DNA from: a virus
DNA length: 64,000 nt
Reading direction: 5' to 3' (one strand)
IMG/VR virus record: IMGVR_UViG_3300050821_013777
Span: 1-64,000 of that record
Shown here piece by piece: positions 54,327 to 62,081 of this stretch. A program made the position numbers and the translations under genes. The notes under the pieces are model-generated. The model searched no databases. It was not told where the DNA came from and saw only the letters and a program-made list of their open reading frames with translations. Position 1 is the first letter of the stretch, and each line of letters starts with the position of its first letter.

Positions 54327-55112
54327 ATGACCACTGAACGCAAATCGCACCACCCGCTCGAAGGCGGCAGCCGCATCAGCGCCTACGCCTTTACCACGCC
54401 CGAGCTGACGCTCGTTCACGATCCGCACGATCCGCTCTACGACCATCGGATTGAGACGAGGAAGCTCACGCGCGAATTCCTCCTGTCGATCGCGATGCGC
54501 GGCGTGGAGACCCCCATCTCTGTCCGCCGCCGCGGAAGCGAGAACGTCGTCATCCGCGGCAAGCAGCGCACAAAGGGCGTTATCGTGGTCAACGCGCTCG
54601 GCCCCGGCATTCCCTATACCGGTCCGGTGAAGTCGATCCACGAGGCGATTCGCACGTACGGTGCGGATCAGGACTTCGTCAAGAAGGTCACGATGTGGGT
54701 GACCAAGCCGCTGCGCATTCGGGCTGTGCCAGCGAACGCGGGCGACGAGAAGGATGCTCGCATGTCGATGCGCGTGGAGAATTCCATGCGGTACGGCGAC
54801 GTCCGCGAGGAGACCATCCGCGCCGCGAAGGCAGAGCACGAGAAGTACGGCACGTCGGCGGAGGACATCGCTACGAGCGAAGGCGTTTCGATCGCCACAG
54901 TGAAGCGTTGGCTCGCAACGGATCTCGCGGCGCCGCGGGGCTCCAAGAAGCGCAGCAAAGGCGGCCGCCCGTCTGTCAAGCAGATCGGCAACCTCGTCGA
55001 GCGAGTACGCGCACACATGACGCCGCGCGAGGTCGCTCTCCTCGACTGGGTCACCACAGGCAAATCAGCAGAGAAGCACGTGGCCGAGCTATTCCTGGGG
55101 ACAGCTGCGTGA
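54327..55112 (+). CDS. ParB/Srx-fold protein with HTH
   Basis: 261 residues. VETPISVRRRGSENVVIRGKQRTKGV corresponds to the ParB nuclease/CTPase core (GRQR box variant). The middle helices include an HTH-like stretch (TSAEDIATSEGVSIATVKRW). Basic linker. No ParA nearby. Together with the recombinase it suggests partition or replication control. Confidence 0.6.
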   Translation: MTTERKSHHPLEGGSRISAYAFTTPELTLVHDPHDPLYDHRIETRKLTREFLLSIAMRGVETPISVRRRGSENVVIRGKQRTKGVIVVNALGPGIPYTGPVKSIHEAIRTYGADQDFVKKVTMWVTKPLRIRAVPANAGDEKDARMSMRVENSMRYGDVREETIRAAKAEHEKYGTSAEDIATSEGVSIATVKRWLATDLAAPRGSKKRSKGGRPSVKQIGNLVERVRAHMTPREVALLDWVTTGKSAEKHVAELFLGTAA

Positions 55113-55363
55113 GCGACTGGCCGTACTATACCGTGCCAGCGTTGACAGGGCTGCTGCTCGCTGCTGACGATATTCGGCTGCGGCTGCTCCGACGCGGCGA
55201 CAGGCGAGCAGCGCGCGCCGCGGAGCTGCTGGTTCGGAGCGGGGGAGCAGCAACTGCTGAGTGTTTGAACGGTAGCTGCCACGCGCTGCGATCTCCCGCT
55301 TGCTCGGACGGCCGCTGTAGACACCACTGCCGCACGAACTGCGAATGTCCGGGAAACCAATGA
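55109..55363 (+). CDS. small Cys-rich helical protein
   Basis: 84 residues, GTG start. N-terminal helix rich in Arg (IRLRLLRRGDRRAARAAELL), then a Cys-rich end (CLNGSCHALRSPAC, CRHHCRTNCEC). Confidence 0.5.
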   Translation: MSDWPYYTVPALTGLLLAADDIRLRLLRRGDRRAARAAELLVRSGGAATAECLNGSCHALRSPACSDGRCRHHCRTNCECPGNQ

Positions 55364-55551
55364 GACGTCGCCGACTAAAACAAGACCACTACGTGAACAT
55401 CCTCGACATCGAGAGTCGTCGTGTTCTGAAGCAGATCGGGCCGCTCGGCTCTCGTAAATTCGCCGGACGTACCGAAACTGGCATACTGCGAACGCTCGAC
55501 ACCAAGACGCAGTTCACAATAATCACTACGAAGAGGGAGCCGACTCTGTGA
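55360..55551 (+). CDS. small basic protein
   Basis: 63 residues from an ATG overlapping the previous stop. Basic with strand pairs (YVNILDIESRRVLKQI, TQFTIITTKRE). Confidence 0.45.
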   Translation: MRRRRLKQDHYVNILDIESRRVLKQIGPLGSRKFAGRTETGILRTLDTKTQFTIITTKREPTL

Positions 55552-55955
55552 CCGCGGCGGTATGCGCGGTGGTGTGCTTTCTCGCGCTGTGTTCAGTTGC
55601 GGTTGAGTGCGCCCGTCTGCGCAAGGCTCTTCGGCAAACAGAGCGCAAGCTCGCCGATCTCGAAACCGAGCGCGCCGAGCAGGCAGCGCGACTGCTTGCA
55701 CGTAGTGCCTCATGCGTCGCTGGTGTTGAGCTGCCAGACATAGCGGACCTGCGCTGGGTTCCGGAAAGTCAGACATTCGAAACTGGTGGCATACAAGCCA
55801 ATGAGATCGTGCTCAAGCTAGGAGACATCTTTGTAAAGATGGTCAACGGGCTTGTATATGTCGGCCCTGGACCGGCGCTGCCAGACAGCACTACCTATGG
55901 AAAAGCCGTAGTTACTTCCTACCGGAACCGTGTTGCTGCAAAGGCCAAGACATGA
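55548..55955 (+). CDS. membrane-anchored coiled-coil protein, spanin-like
   Basis: 135 residues, GTG start. N-terminal helix (AAVCAVVCFLALCSVAVEC), then a coiled coil (RLRKALRQTERKLADLETE, to about 65), then a beta-rich C-terminus. Layout like an i-spanin, close to the lysis genes. No outer-membrane partner seen. Confidence 0.45.
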   Translation: MTAAVCAVVCFLALCSVAVECARLRKALRQTERKLADLETERAEQAARLLARSASCVAGVELPDIADLRWVPESQTFETGGIQANEIVLKLGDIFVKMVNGLVYVGPGPALPDSTTYGKAVVTSYRNRVAAKAKT

Positions 55956-56341
55956 AAAAAGAGGTCACTGTCTGCGACGCCGAACACTGCCGCACGCTCT
56001 CGGATCGGGTCTGTCCCCTGTGCGAGAAGGACTTCTGCCGAGAGCACTTCAAGCCCATGCTGTTCGCTCGGCTCTGCGTACAGAAACCCGGCTTGCCGCA
56101 GCCAGGGCAGGCACCGTTCGCGCCAGGGCAGGAGAAGTTCGACACGCACAACGCGTTCGAGGAGCAGATCGGTATCTGCGAATGGTGCTACGGAGACTTG
56201 AATCTTGCCCAGTATGGTCCTGAGCCGAGGTCAGCGCGGAGAGATATTTTGCGGCCACTCATCAGGGGACTGAGGTCGCAGATGATCGATGCCTGCCGCG
56301 TCGCGCTCGCTACGTACAAGCTGGAAAGCAGCGGGAAGTGA
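55952..56341 (+). CDS. zinc-binding protein with shared tail
   Basis: 129 residues. CPLCEKDFCREHF and CEWCYGDL zinc motifs, end VALATYKLESSGK. Paralog of 1077-1424 on the opposite strand, and the only tail-bearing protein encoded rightward. Confidence 0.65.
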   Translation: MKKEVTVCDAEHCRTLSDRVCPLCEKDFCREHFKPMLFARLCVQKPGLPQPGQAPFAPGQEKFDTHNAFEEQIGICEWCYGDLNLAQYGPEPRSARRDILRPLIRGLRSQMIDACRVALATYKLESSGK

Positions 56342-56643
56342 GCACGCGCGATCGGCGGCGCGCCCGCGCCATCACGAAGTCGCAGCGGCAGCGCCGACAG
56401 AATAAGCCTGTCAAACGTGCAATAGAGCTGCTCGTCGCGTCGTCGCACGAACTTCCCTTCGCTGGGATCCAGACACTGCTCGTCGCGCCTGGCGAAACTG
56501 TGCGTGTGGGCGACGCGATCTACACATCGAGTGAGTATCCGAGCCGCGCGACTGCAAGGCAGCGAGGCTCAGAGTTCGAGCTAGGCGTGGCCATCGCAGC
56601 TATAGGTGACGCTGTGACCGTCCGTTTGCACCACAGGGCGTGA
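56338..56643 (+). CDS. small basic protein, unknown
   Basis: 101 residues, GTG start. Basic N-terminus (STRDRRRARAITKSQRQRRQ), alpha/beta C-terminus. Ends just before the lysozyme promoter. Confidence 0.5.
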   Translation: MSTRDRRRARAITKSQRQRRQNKPVKRAIELLVASSHELPFAGIQTLLVAPGETVRVGDAIYTSSEYPSRATARQRGSEFELGVAIAAIGDAVTVRLHHRA

Positions 56644-56653
56644 CCGCGATACG
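56625..56653 (+). promoter_or_regulatory. leaderless promoter for the lysozyme gene
   Basis: TTTGCAC then, 16 bp on, GATACG (56648-56653), 8 bases to GTG 56662. Confidence 0.55.
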
Positions 56654-56661
56654 ATACGGGT

Positions 56662-57321
56662 GTGCTGGACACTACGCGCGCCACGGGGATCGACGTCTCG
56701 CACTGGCATCCGATCCAGGACGCAGGTGCGATTCGTGGCGCTGGCATCTCGTTCATCGGTGCGAAGATCACTAACGGGATGGGCACCGACGCCATGGCCC
56801 GGACGCACATCGCTGCGATTCGCACCCAGCCGTTCGTGCTGGCCATCTACTACCACTTCGCGATGCCGGGCGACCCGGTCAAGCAGGCGGACCACCTTCT
56901 CGACACTATCGGGCCGCTGCGGGGCAATGAGCGCCTAGCGCTCGACGTCGAGGGCGGACAGGCACCGCACCTGCCCTGGATCGTCGACTTCATGGGCGAG
57001 CTGGCTCGTACGTACACGGACCGCCGGCACATCGTCTACAGCTCGGCGCGGGTCTTGAACAGGGTGCTTGCCGGCGCGGCGTGGCCTGGTGCAGCCGCCT
57101 ACGATCTGTGGCTGCCGCGGTACTCAACAGATGAACCCGAGATTCCGTCGCCGTGGACGAGCTGGCAGTTCTGGCAATTTTCGCAGACCTACCAGTGCGA
57201 TGGTGTTGGCACCTGCGATGCGAACTACTTCTGTGGCGATATTCCTGCCCTGAAGGCATATGCAGCCCTACAACCAAGTGCCGTCGCCAGCACGACGCCT
57301 GGACCGCGCCCGGCGGGATAG
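56662..57321 (+). CDS. GH25-type lysozyme
   Basis: 219 residues. GIDVSHWHPIQD is the N-terminal active-site motif of GH25. FIGAKITNG, YYHFAMPGDPVKQADHLLD, ALDVEGGQ (DxE catalytic pair), YSSARVLNRV and WQFWQFSQ follow in family order. No signal peptide, so release needs the holin-like protein at 58055. The C-terminal 54 bases overlap the antisense HNH gene. Confidence 0.8.
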   Translation: MLDTTRATGIDVSHWHPIQDAGAIRGAGISFIGAKITNGMGTDAMARTHIAAIRTQPFVLAIYYHFAMPGDPVKQADHLLDTIGPLRGNERLALDVEGGQAPHLPWIVDFMGELARTYTDRRHIVYSSARVLNRVLAGAAWPGAAAYDLWLPRYSTDEPEIPSPWTSWQFWQFSQTYQCDGVGTCDANYFCGDIPALKAYAALQPSAVASTTPGPRPAG

Positions 57322-57801
57322 CTCAGCACTGTTTTCGGTGTTGTGGTGACGCGTGTGATCGGCCAGCGTTGTCACCTTGAGATTCCTGTATCGATTGTCC
57401 GTACGGATCTTGTTTCGATGATGCACATGTTCGTCGGGGCGTAGATACCTCCCGATGTGCTTCTCAACCACGAGACGGTGCTCCGCTACATAGCCCAGAG
57501 CATTCGCGAACGGGTGCGCAGGCTTCAAGACGTAGACATATCCGCCGTTCATCAGGACATACCCGACAGTGGGCTTTCCTGGGATGATGTACTTCCTGGT
57601 CGATCTCACTCGCGCCTCGATCGCGGCACGCGATAGCGGTCTGCCTTTCTTGACTTCGCTGATCGACCGCCGGGGAATGCTTGCTGCTCTCAGCCGATTA
57701 CTTACGGTCGTCGGTGAGACTCCAAGTTGATTAGCGACCTGGCGGAGTGTTAATTTCAGATCTAGGTATAGGCGTCTCAGCTCAACGTCGTCCACTGCCA
57801 C
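57268..57801 (-). CDS. HNH homing endonuclease
   Basis: 177 residues, GTG start 7 bases after TACACT. N-terminal HTH (LTLRQVANQLGVSPTTVSNRL) and central EHRLVVEKHIGRYL, then EHVHHRNKIRTDNRYRNL with the HNH residues. Lies antisense between lysis genes, an insertion typical of free-standing phage HNH enzymes. Confidence 0.75.
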   Translation of the reverse strand: MAVDDVELRRLYLDLKLTLRQVANQLGVSPTTVSNRLRAASIPRRSISEVKKGRPLSRAAIEARVRSTRKYIIPGKPTVGYVLMNGGYVYVLKPAHPFANALGYVAEHRLVVEKHIGRYLRPDEHVHHRNKIRTDNRYRNLKVTTLADHTRHHNTENSAELSRRARSRRRAGDGTWL

Positions 57802-57805
57802 AATG

Positions 57806-57814
57806 TAAAGTGTA
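57806..57814. promoter_or_regulatory. overlapping divergent -10 elements
   Basis: Plus strand TAAAGT (57806-57811) lies 5 bases before ATG 57817; minus strand TACACT (57809-57814) lies 7 bases before GTG 57801. They share three bases, so only one can be used at a time. Confidence 0.5.
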
Positions 57815-57816
57815 GC

Positions 57817-58029
57817 ATGCCAGCGCCCACCTACTTCCTGTCGTTCCTGTGGCGACGCGGTGGGGACGCCGTCTGGCACCCCGTCGATGCAGTGTCGGCC
57901 GAGCACCCGCTCGACTACATCAAGCGAGCGCGGCTGCACGCGAACCCCGACTACGAGTATCGGCTGCTGTTCTTCTGCGAGATCCCCCTGGACGTCTATG
58001 AGCGCCACCGGCCGCCTTCGGTCGAATAG
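57817..58029 (+). CDS. small protein in lysis region
   Basis: 70 residues (YFLSFLWRRGGDAVW, YRLLFFCEIPLDVYE), alpha/beta, aromatic-rich. Function unknown. Confidence 0.5.
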   Translation: MPAPTYFLSFLWRRGGDAVWHPVDAVSAEHPLDYIKRARLHANPDYEYRLLFFCEIPLDVYERHRPPSVE

Positions 58030-58054
58030 GGTCACTCGTGCGATACTTGCCAGG

Positions 58055-58396
58055 ATGGACCCTGCAGGCACGCCCGACTTCGGCCACCTCGCTCAGTACG
58101 GCGCCATCGGCATCGTCGCTGGCGGCCTACTGCTGCTTGTCGTCGGGATCTTCCGTCAGCTGGTAACGCACGTCCTGAAGCAGAACGAACAACGTGATGA
58201 GTACCAGCGCGAGCATGGCGCGAAGACCCTCGAATCGCTCCACGCCATCGGGCAGGGCCTGCGGGACATGCAGAACGAGCTGCGCAACTTTCGCGTCGAA
58301 GTGAGCCGCGACGTCGCCGACATGGTTCGTGACGAGGTCACGTCAGCCGGCTCGCGTGGGTACCGCACCGACAAGAAGCCACCCCGCGGCGGATAA
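58055..58396 (+). CDS. holin-like membrane protein with coiled coil
   Basis: 113 residues. One transmembrane helix (GAIGIVAGGLLLLVVGIF, about 16-33) and a C-terminal amphipathic coiled coil (LESLHAIGQGLRDMQNELRNF). ATG follows GATACT by 7 bases. The position after the lysozyme suggests a holin or pinholin; an i-spanin is the alternative. Confidence 0.55.
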   Translation: MDPAGTPDFGHLAQYGAIGIVAGGLLLLVVGIFRQLVTHVLKQNEQRDEYQREHGAKTLESLHAIGQGLRDMQNELRNFRVEVSRDVADMVRDEVTSAGSRGYRTDKKPPRGG

Positions 58397-58466
58397 AAAA
58401 GTGCCCCCCTCGACCATGGACGTAATCGAGGGGGGCTGGAGGACCCGCCAGCCTGCCGTGTCGAAG
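58395..58466 (-). ncRNA. candidate small RNA on the minus strand
   Basis: A near-consensus promoter on the minus strand (TTGACG 58497-58502, 18 bp, TAGTAT 58473-58478) points into an ORF-less gap. It is followed by hairpin GGCTGG/CCAGCC and terminator CCCCTCGA/TCGAGGGG with TTTTTT at 58395-58400. Predicted length about 72 bases. The terminator may also end transcripts of 58499-58981. Confidence 0.6.
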
Positions 58467-58498
58467 GATCAAATACTAGCGCAGCGCCGCTGATGTCG

Positions 58499-58981
58499 TC
58501 AAGCCGCAGCGGCCCGGCCGACTGTCAGCTGGTCGAGCGCGGCACTGACCTCTTCGTCCTTGTCCAGAATCGCGCGGTCGATCCAGCCGCGGACGCATTC
58601 GAGGCGGTTGCCGGCGAGTCGCTCCCAGACGTAGCAGTTCGAGAGCGCAGTGCGCGTGTGCTCGTCGTTGAATTTGGCCACATCCTGGATGGCGCGCGTG
58701 ATCATGTCCTTGATCCGCGGCAAGTCCTTCGGGTCGCAGAGCACGCCGAACGGCGTTCGCAGGATACACAGGCGCGTGAGCCGCCGCGCGTAGCCAGTTG
58801 CGACGACGTCGGCGCCGCGCCGGTCATCGGAAATCTGGACCTCGCGAACGACCACGAGCTTGTCCCCGTTCTTGGCCGGCACACGCTTGGTCGACCCCGG
58901 CTGGCGGCGCACGTGCCCGGTCTCACCACCCTTGATTCGGATAGTGCCGGTGACGACGATCAGGGGCCGCAGTTCGACCAT
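58499..58981 (-). CDS. unknown 160-residue protein
   Basis: Beta-rich first half (LIVVTGTIRIKGGETGHV, KLVVVREVQISDD) and helical second half ending in Ala. Leaderless-type promoter (TATCTT, 6 bases, ATG). Divergent from the aminotransferase. Function unknown. Confidence 0.55.
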   Translation of the reverse strand: MVELRPLIVVTGTIRIKGGETGHVRRQPGSTKRVPAKNGDKLVVVREVQISDDRRGADVVATGYARRLTRLCILRTPFGVLCDPKDLPRIKDMITRAIQDVAKFNDEHTRTALSNCYVWERLAGNRLECVRGWIDRAILDKDEEVSAALDQLTVGRAAAA

Positions 58982-58987
58982 GAGCGG

Positions 58988-59027
58988 AAGATAGCGTCTT
59001 GCTAGGCTCCTGGCAAGCTGCTAGGTT
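58988..59027. promoter_or_regulatory. interlocked divergent leaderless promoters
   Basis: Minus: TTGCCA (59011-59016), 17 bp, TATCTT (58988-58993), 6 bases, ATG 58981. Plus: TTGCTA (58999-59004), 17 bp, TAGGTT (59022-59027), 6 bases, ATG 59034. Each -35 lies inside the other's spacer, so the two cannot be occupied together. Confidence 0.7.
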
Positions 59028-59033
59028 CCTGGC

Positions 59034-60146
59034 ATGGGCGAAAAGCCGCTGATTCCGTTCGTCGATCTGAAGCCGTACGTCGAGCTGGTGCGCAAGTCGC
59101 AGCCGTTCGAGGAGTTCGAGGAAGAGGTCATCTTCAATCTACTCGACGCTCGCGACTTCATCGGCGGCGGGCCCACCACGACGCGCTTCGAGGAAGCTCT
59201 GGCGAAGAAGCTCGACGTCAAGCATGTCATCAGCTGCGCGAACGGTACCGATGCGCTCCAGCTCGCGCTCCGCGCCTGCGGCATCGAGCGGGGCCATCGC
59301 GTGGCGATCCCGAATCTGACCTTCTGGGCCACGCTTGAAGCCGTTGTGAACGTCGGGGCCACGCCGGTGCTGCTCGACATCGATCCGGAAGACCTGCAGA
59401 TGGACCTCAACGAGTTCCTGCGTGCGCACCGTGCTCGCCACTTCGACGCGATCGTGCTCGCACATCTCTTCGGCTGGTGCTCGTCGAAGCTCTCAGAGTT
59501 TCGAGGCATCTGCCGCGACAAGCGCATCACGCTCATCGAGGATGGCGCGCAGGCGTTTGGTGTGCGGCACGAGGGTCAGAGCGTGTTCGCGGATGCTGAC
59601 GTCGCCACGTTGAGCTTCTATCCAGGCAAGGTGCTCGGCGGGATCGGTGACGGAGGCGCGGTGGTGACTCGCAGCGAGCGAATCGCCAAGCGGGTAAGGG
59701 CGCTCGCAAACCACGGTCGCGTCGACCACTTCGATCACGCCGTCGTCGGGTGGAATTCACGAATGGACGCGATCCAGGCGGCATGGCTGCTGCGTGCGCT
59801 GGAGATGAGCGACAAGGTGATCGACGGGCGAAGAGCTGCGCTGACTGAGCTGACCAAAACTGGCGGCGTTGGCTGCGATCTCGGGAACGCCTATCTCGAC
59901 GTGCGGCAGATCGACAACCCGAAGGTCGTCGCAGCGAAGCTCCGTGAACTGGGCGTCGAGGCGCGGCACGTCTACCCGCGCACGATCGCAGATCAACAGG
60001 GCGCCGCCGGCATCGCGATCCCTGTCGGAACCCTCGCGGCGAGCCGGCGCTTCTGCGAGCGGGTTATCAACCTGCCATTGTGGTACGGGATGCCCGACGA
60101 GGACGTGGAGCGCTGCTCGAACGCGTTCGAGGAGGCGATCCGGTGA
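59034..60146 (+). CDS. wlbE: WlbE/WbpE-type sugar aminot­ransferase
   Basis: 370 residues, DegT/DnrJ/EryC1/StrS family. ISCANGTDALQLALRA, IEDGAQAFG (Asp170 to PLP), SFYPGKVLGGIGDGGA (Lys199 Schiff base) and GWNSRMDAIQAA (dimer-site motif). Converts a 3-keto nucleotide sugar to the 3-amino form using PLP. Followed by its expected partner WlbB with a GTGA overlap. The matching dehydrogenase is at 15972. Confidence 0.8.
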   Translation: MGEKPLIPFVDLKPYVELVRKSQPFEEFEEEVIFNLLDARDFIGGGPTTTRFEEALAKKLDVKHVISCANGTDALQLALRACGIERGHRVAIPNLTFWATLEAVVNVGATPVLLDIDPEDLQMDLNEFLRAHRARHFDAIVLAHLFGWCSSKLSEFRGICRDKRITLIEDGAQAFGVRHEGQSVFADADVATLSFYPGKVLGGIGDGGAVVTRSERIAKRVRALANHGRVDHFDHAVVGWNSRMDAIQAAWLLRALEMSDKVIDGRRAALTELTKTGGVGCDLGNAYLDVRQIDNPKVVAAKLRELGVEARHVYPRTIADQQGAAGIAIPVGTLAASRRFCERVINLPLWYGMPDEDVERCSNAFEEAIR

Positions 60147-60751
60147 CTGATGAAGGACTGCTAAACGCCGTAGGCACGGATCTGACTGGTAAGTCGACTG
60201 TGTTTAAGGTCGCCTCGACTGCCATCCTGTACAGCCTTGCCATTGGCGACGACACCAAGATCTGGCGCAACGCACATATCTCTCACGGTGCCGTCATTGG
60301 TGCCAACTGCATGATCGGCGAGGGCGTCCACGTCGGGCCTGGCGTCAAGATCGGCAACGGCTGCCGCATTCAGAACGGTGCGCAGCTCTTCGAGGGCGTC
60401 ACGCTCGAAGAGAACGTCTTCGTCGGCCCACACGTCGTCTTCACGAATGTGCTCGTGCCGCGGGCCTTCTCGAAGCGGGCCGGCGCCTTCGGGCAGACGC
60501 TCGTCAAGCGAGGCGCTTCGATCGGCGCGAACGCCACGATCCTGTGCGGCATCGAGATCGGTGAGTTCGCGATGGTCGGCGCCGGGTCGACGGTGACGAG
60601 ACCCGTGCGACAGCGATCGATTGTCGTCGGAAACCCTGCGCAGTTTCGCGCCGACGTCTGCGATTGTGGCGGGAAGTTGTTCCATCTTCAGTGCCCCCAG
60701 TGCCGCGCCAAGTACAGCTACGATGAGACTGGTCCGGTACGCGTGAAATGA
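60143..60751 (+). CDS. wlbB: WlbB/WbpD-type N-acetyltransferase
   Basis: 202 residues. Left-handed beta-helix hexapeptides (IGANCMIGEGVHVGPGVKIG), the MVFTNV-like segment HVVFTNVLVPRAF and TLVKRGASIGANATI, as in WbpD/WlbB. N-acetylates the 3-amino group using acetyl-CoA. An unusual C-terminal zinc ribbon (CDCGGKLFHLQCPQCRAKY) ends the protein. Confidence 0.8.
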   Translation: MTDEGLLNAVGTDLTGKSTVFKVASTAILYSLAIGDDTKIWRNAHISHGAVIGANCMIGEGVHVGPGVKIGNGCRIQNGAQLFEGVTLEENVFVGPHVVFTNVLVPRAFSKRAGAFGQTLVKRGASIGANATILCGIEIGEFAMVGAGSTVTRPVRQRSIVVGNPAQFRADVCDCGGKLFHLQCPQCRAKYSYDETGPVRVK

Positions 60752-61281
60752 AGAGGCGTCGGCCGAAGTTTGTGCGGATTCCGCTGCACGGTACCCGTGG
60801 GAAGAATTCATACGCGATAATCGACGCAGCTAACTTGCTGCTAGTTGCGCCGCACCGCTGGTTCCTCTCTAAGAGCCCGACGAGCGACATGTGCTACGCG
60901 ATCCGTACTGGAATCAAGAAGGGGGGCAAATACACTACCGTGTACATGCATGCAGTAGTTCGCCCTGACCTCAAGAAGATCGACCATAGAAACAGAAATG
61001 GTCTCGACAACCGGAGGAAGAACCTTCGTCGCGCATCTGAGGGGCAGAATCAGATGAACCGAGGGTTGCCAAAGAACAACACCAGCGGATTCAAGGGCGT
61101 GTCACACGTTAAGCGAAACGGGAAGTGGCGGGCACACATTAGGCGCAGTGCTCTTTTCTATCTTGGCGACTTCCCCACAGCGCGTGAAGCTGCACTAGCT
61201 TATGACGCTGCCGCGCGCAAGCACTGTGGTCGATTCGCTCGATTCAATTTTCCTCGTCGTGGCGAACGCTCTGTGCGATGA
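60748..61281 (+). CDS. HNH-AP2 homing endonuclease
   Basis: 177 residues. YMHAVVRPDLKKIDHRNRNGL with the following LDNRRKNLR forms the HNH_3 core. GFKGVSHVKRNGKWRAHI and the helix REAALAYDAAARKHCG are an AP2 DNA-binding domain. Inserted in the same strand between acetyltransferase and methylase genes with overlaps at both ends. Its base usage looks less GC-biased than neighbours. Confidence 0.8.
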   Translation: MKRRRPKFVRIPLHGTRGKNSYAIIDAANLLLVAPHRWFLSKSPTSDMCYAIRTGIKKGGKYTTVYMHAVVRPDLKKIDHRNRNGLDNRRKNLRRASEGQNQMNRGLPKNNTSGFKGVSHVKRNGKWRAHIRRSALFYLGDFPTAREAALAYDAAARKHCGRFARFNFPRRGERSVR

Positions 61282-62081
61282 ATCCATTTCTTAGATGGGC
61301 AGGCGGTAAACGAAAACTCGTAACCGAGATCGCTCCGTGGCTCCCTTATGGTGGTCAATATCATGAATGCTTTCTAGGTAGCGGCGCACTCTTCTTTGCT
61401 CGTCGACCACTATTTGCTTTCCTGTCCGACTCAAACACACTGCTCACGAGAACGTTCGTTGCTGTCCGCCACGATGTCGATGCAGTGATCGCCGCACTCA
61501 AGATTTACGCAGCGGCTTACGCTGAGCACGGTGCTCCATTCTATACCCATGTACGTTCACACCTGAACGAGAACATGGAGGACCCTGAACTGGCTGCCAT
61601 GTTCATTTTCCTCAACAAAACAAATTTTCAAGGCATCTGGCGCGTAAACAGCAGTGGCAAGTACAACGTTCCGTCGGGCACGTTCTCGTCACCACCAACG
61701 ATCTGCGACGAGCCTACGCTGCGTGAGTGCTCGAAGGCGCTCGCCCCCGCGAGGATCATCAACTGTGATTTTCGTGAAGTCGAACGGCGCGCACAGTCGG
61801 GAGACACTGTGTACTGTGACTCGCCGTACGTTCCCGCCTCGGCGACATCCAATTTCACAGCGTACACGAAAGAGCCATTCGGGCCGGACGCGCAGAAGGC
61901 CCTGCGCGACATGGCGCTGCGGCTCAAGACTCGGGGCGTGCACGTTGTTTTGTCGAACTCCGACACGCCGATGGTGCGCGAGCTGTACGCTGGCTGGGAG
62001 CTGAAAGAGATCAGCCGCAGCGGCACGATCAGCTCGAACGCCGCGGGCCGGCAGGCGGTACAGGAGCTGCTGATTCGGTGA
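61278..62081 (+). CDS. D12-class DNA adenine methyltransferase (Dam-like)
   Basis: 267 residues. FLRWAGGKRKL (SAM-binding motif), YHECFLGSGALFF, NKTNFQGIWRVN, GDTVYCDSPYVP (DPPY motif with Ser in place of the first Pro) and HVVLSNSDTP. Makes N6-methyladenine, probably at a GATC-like site, perhaps to evade restriction. Confidence 0.8.
   Translation: MNPFLRWAGGKRKLVTEIAPWLPYGGQYHECFLGSGALFFARRPLFAFLSDSNTLLTRTFVAVRHDVDAVIAALKIYAAAYAEHGAPFYTHVRSHLNENMEDPELAAMFIFLNKTNFQGIWRVNSSGKYNVPSGTFSSPPTICDEPTLRECSKALAPARIINCDFREVERRAQSGDTVYCDSPYVPASATSNFTAYTKEPFGPDAQKALRDMALRLKTRGVHVVLSNSDTPMVRELYAGWELKEISRSGTISSNAAGRQAVQELLIR

Noticed and set aside
58499-58502. Promoter at 58473-58502 as the promoter of a protein gene
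   Set aside because: No ORF with a start lies downstream on the minus strand before the terminator, so it was assigned to a small RNA.
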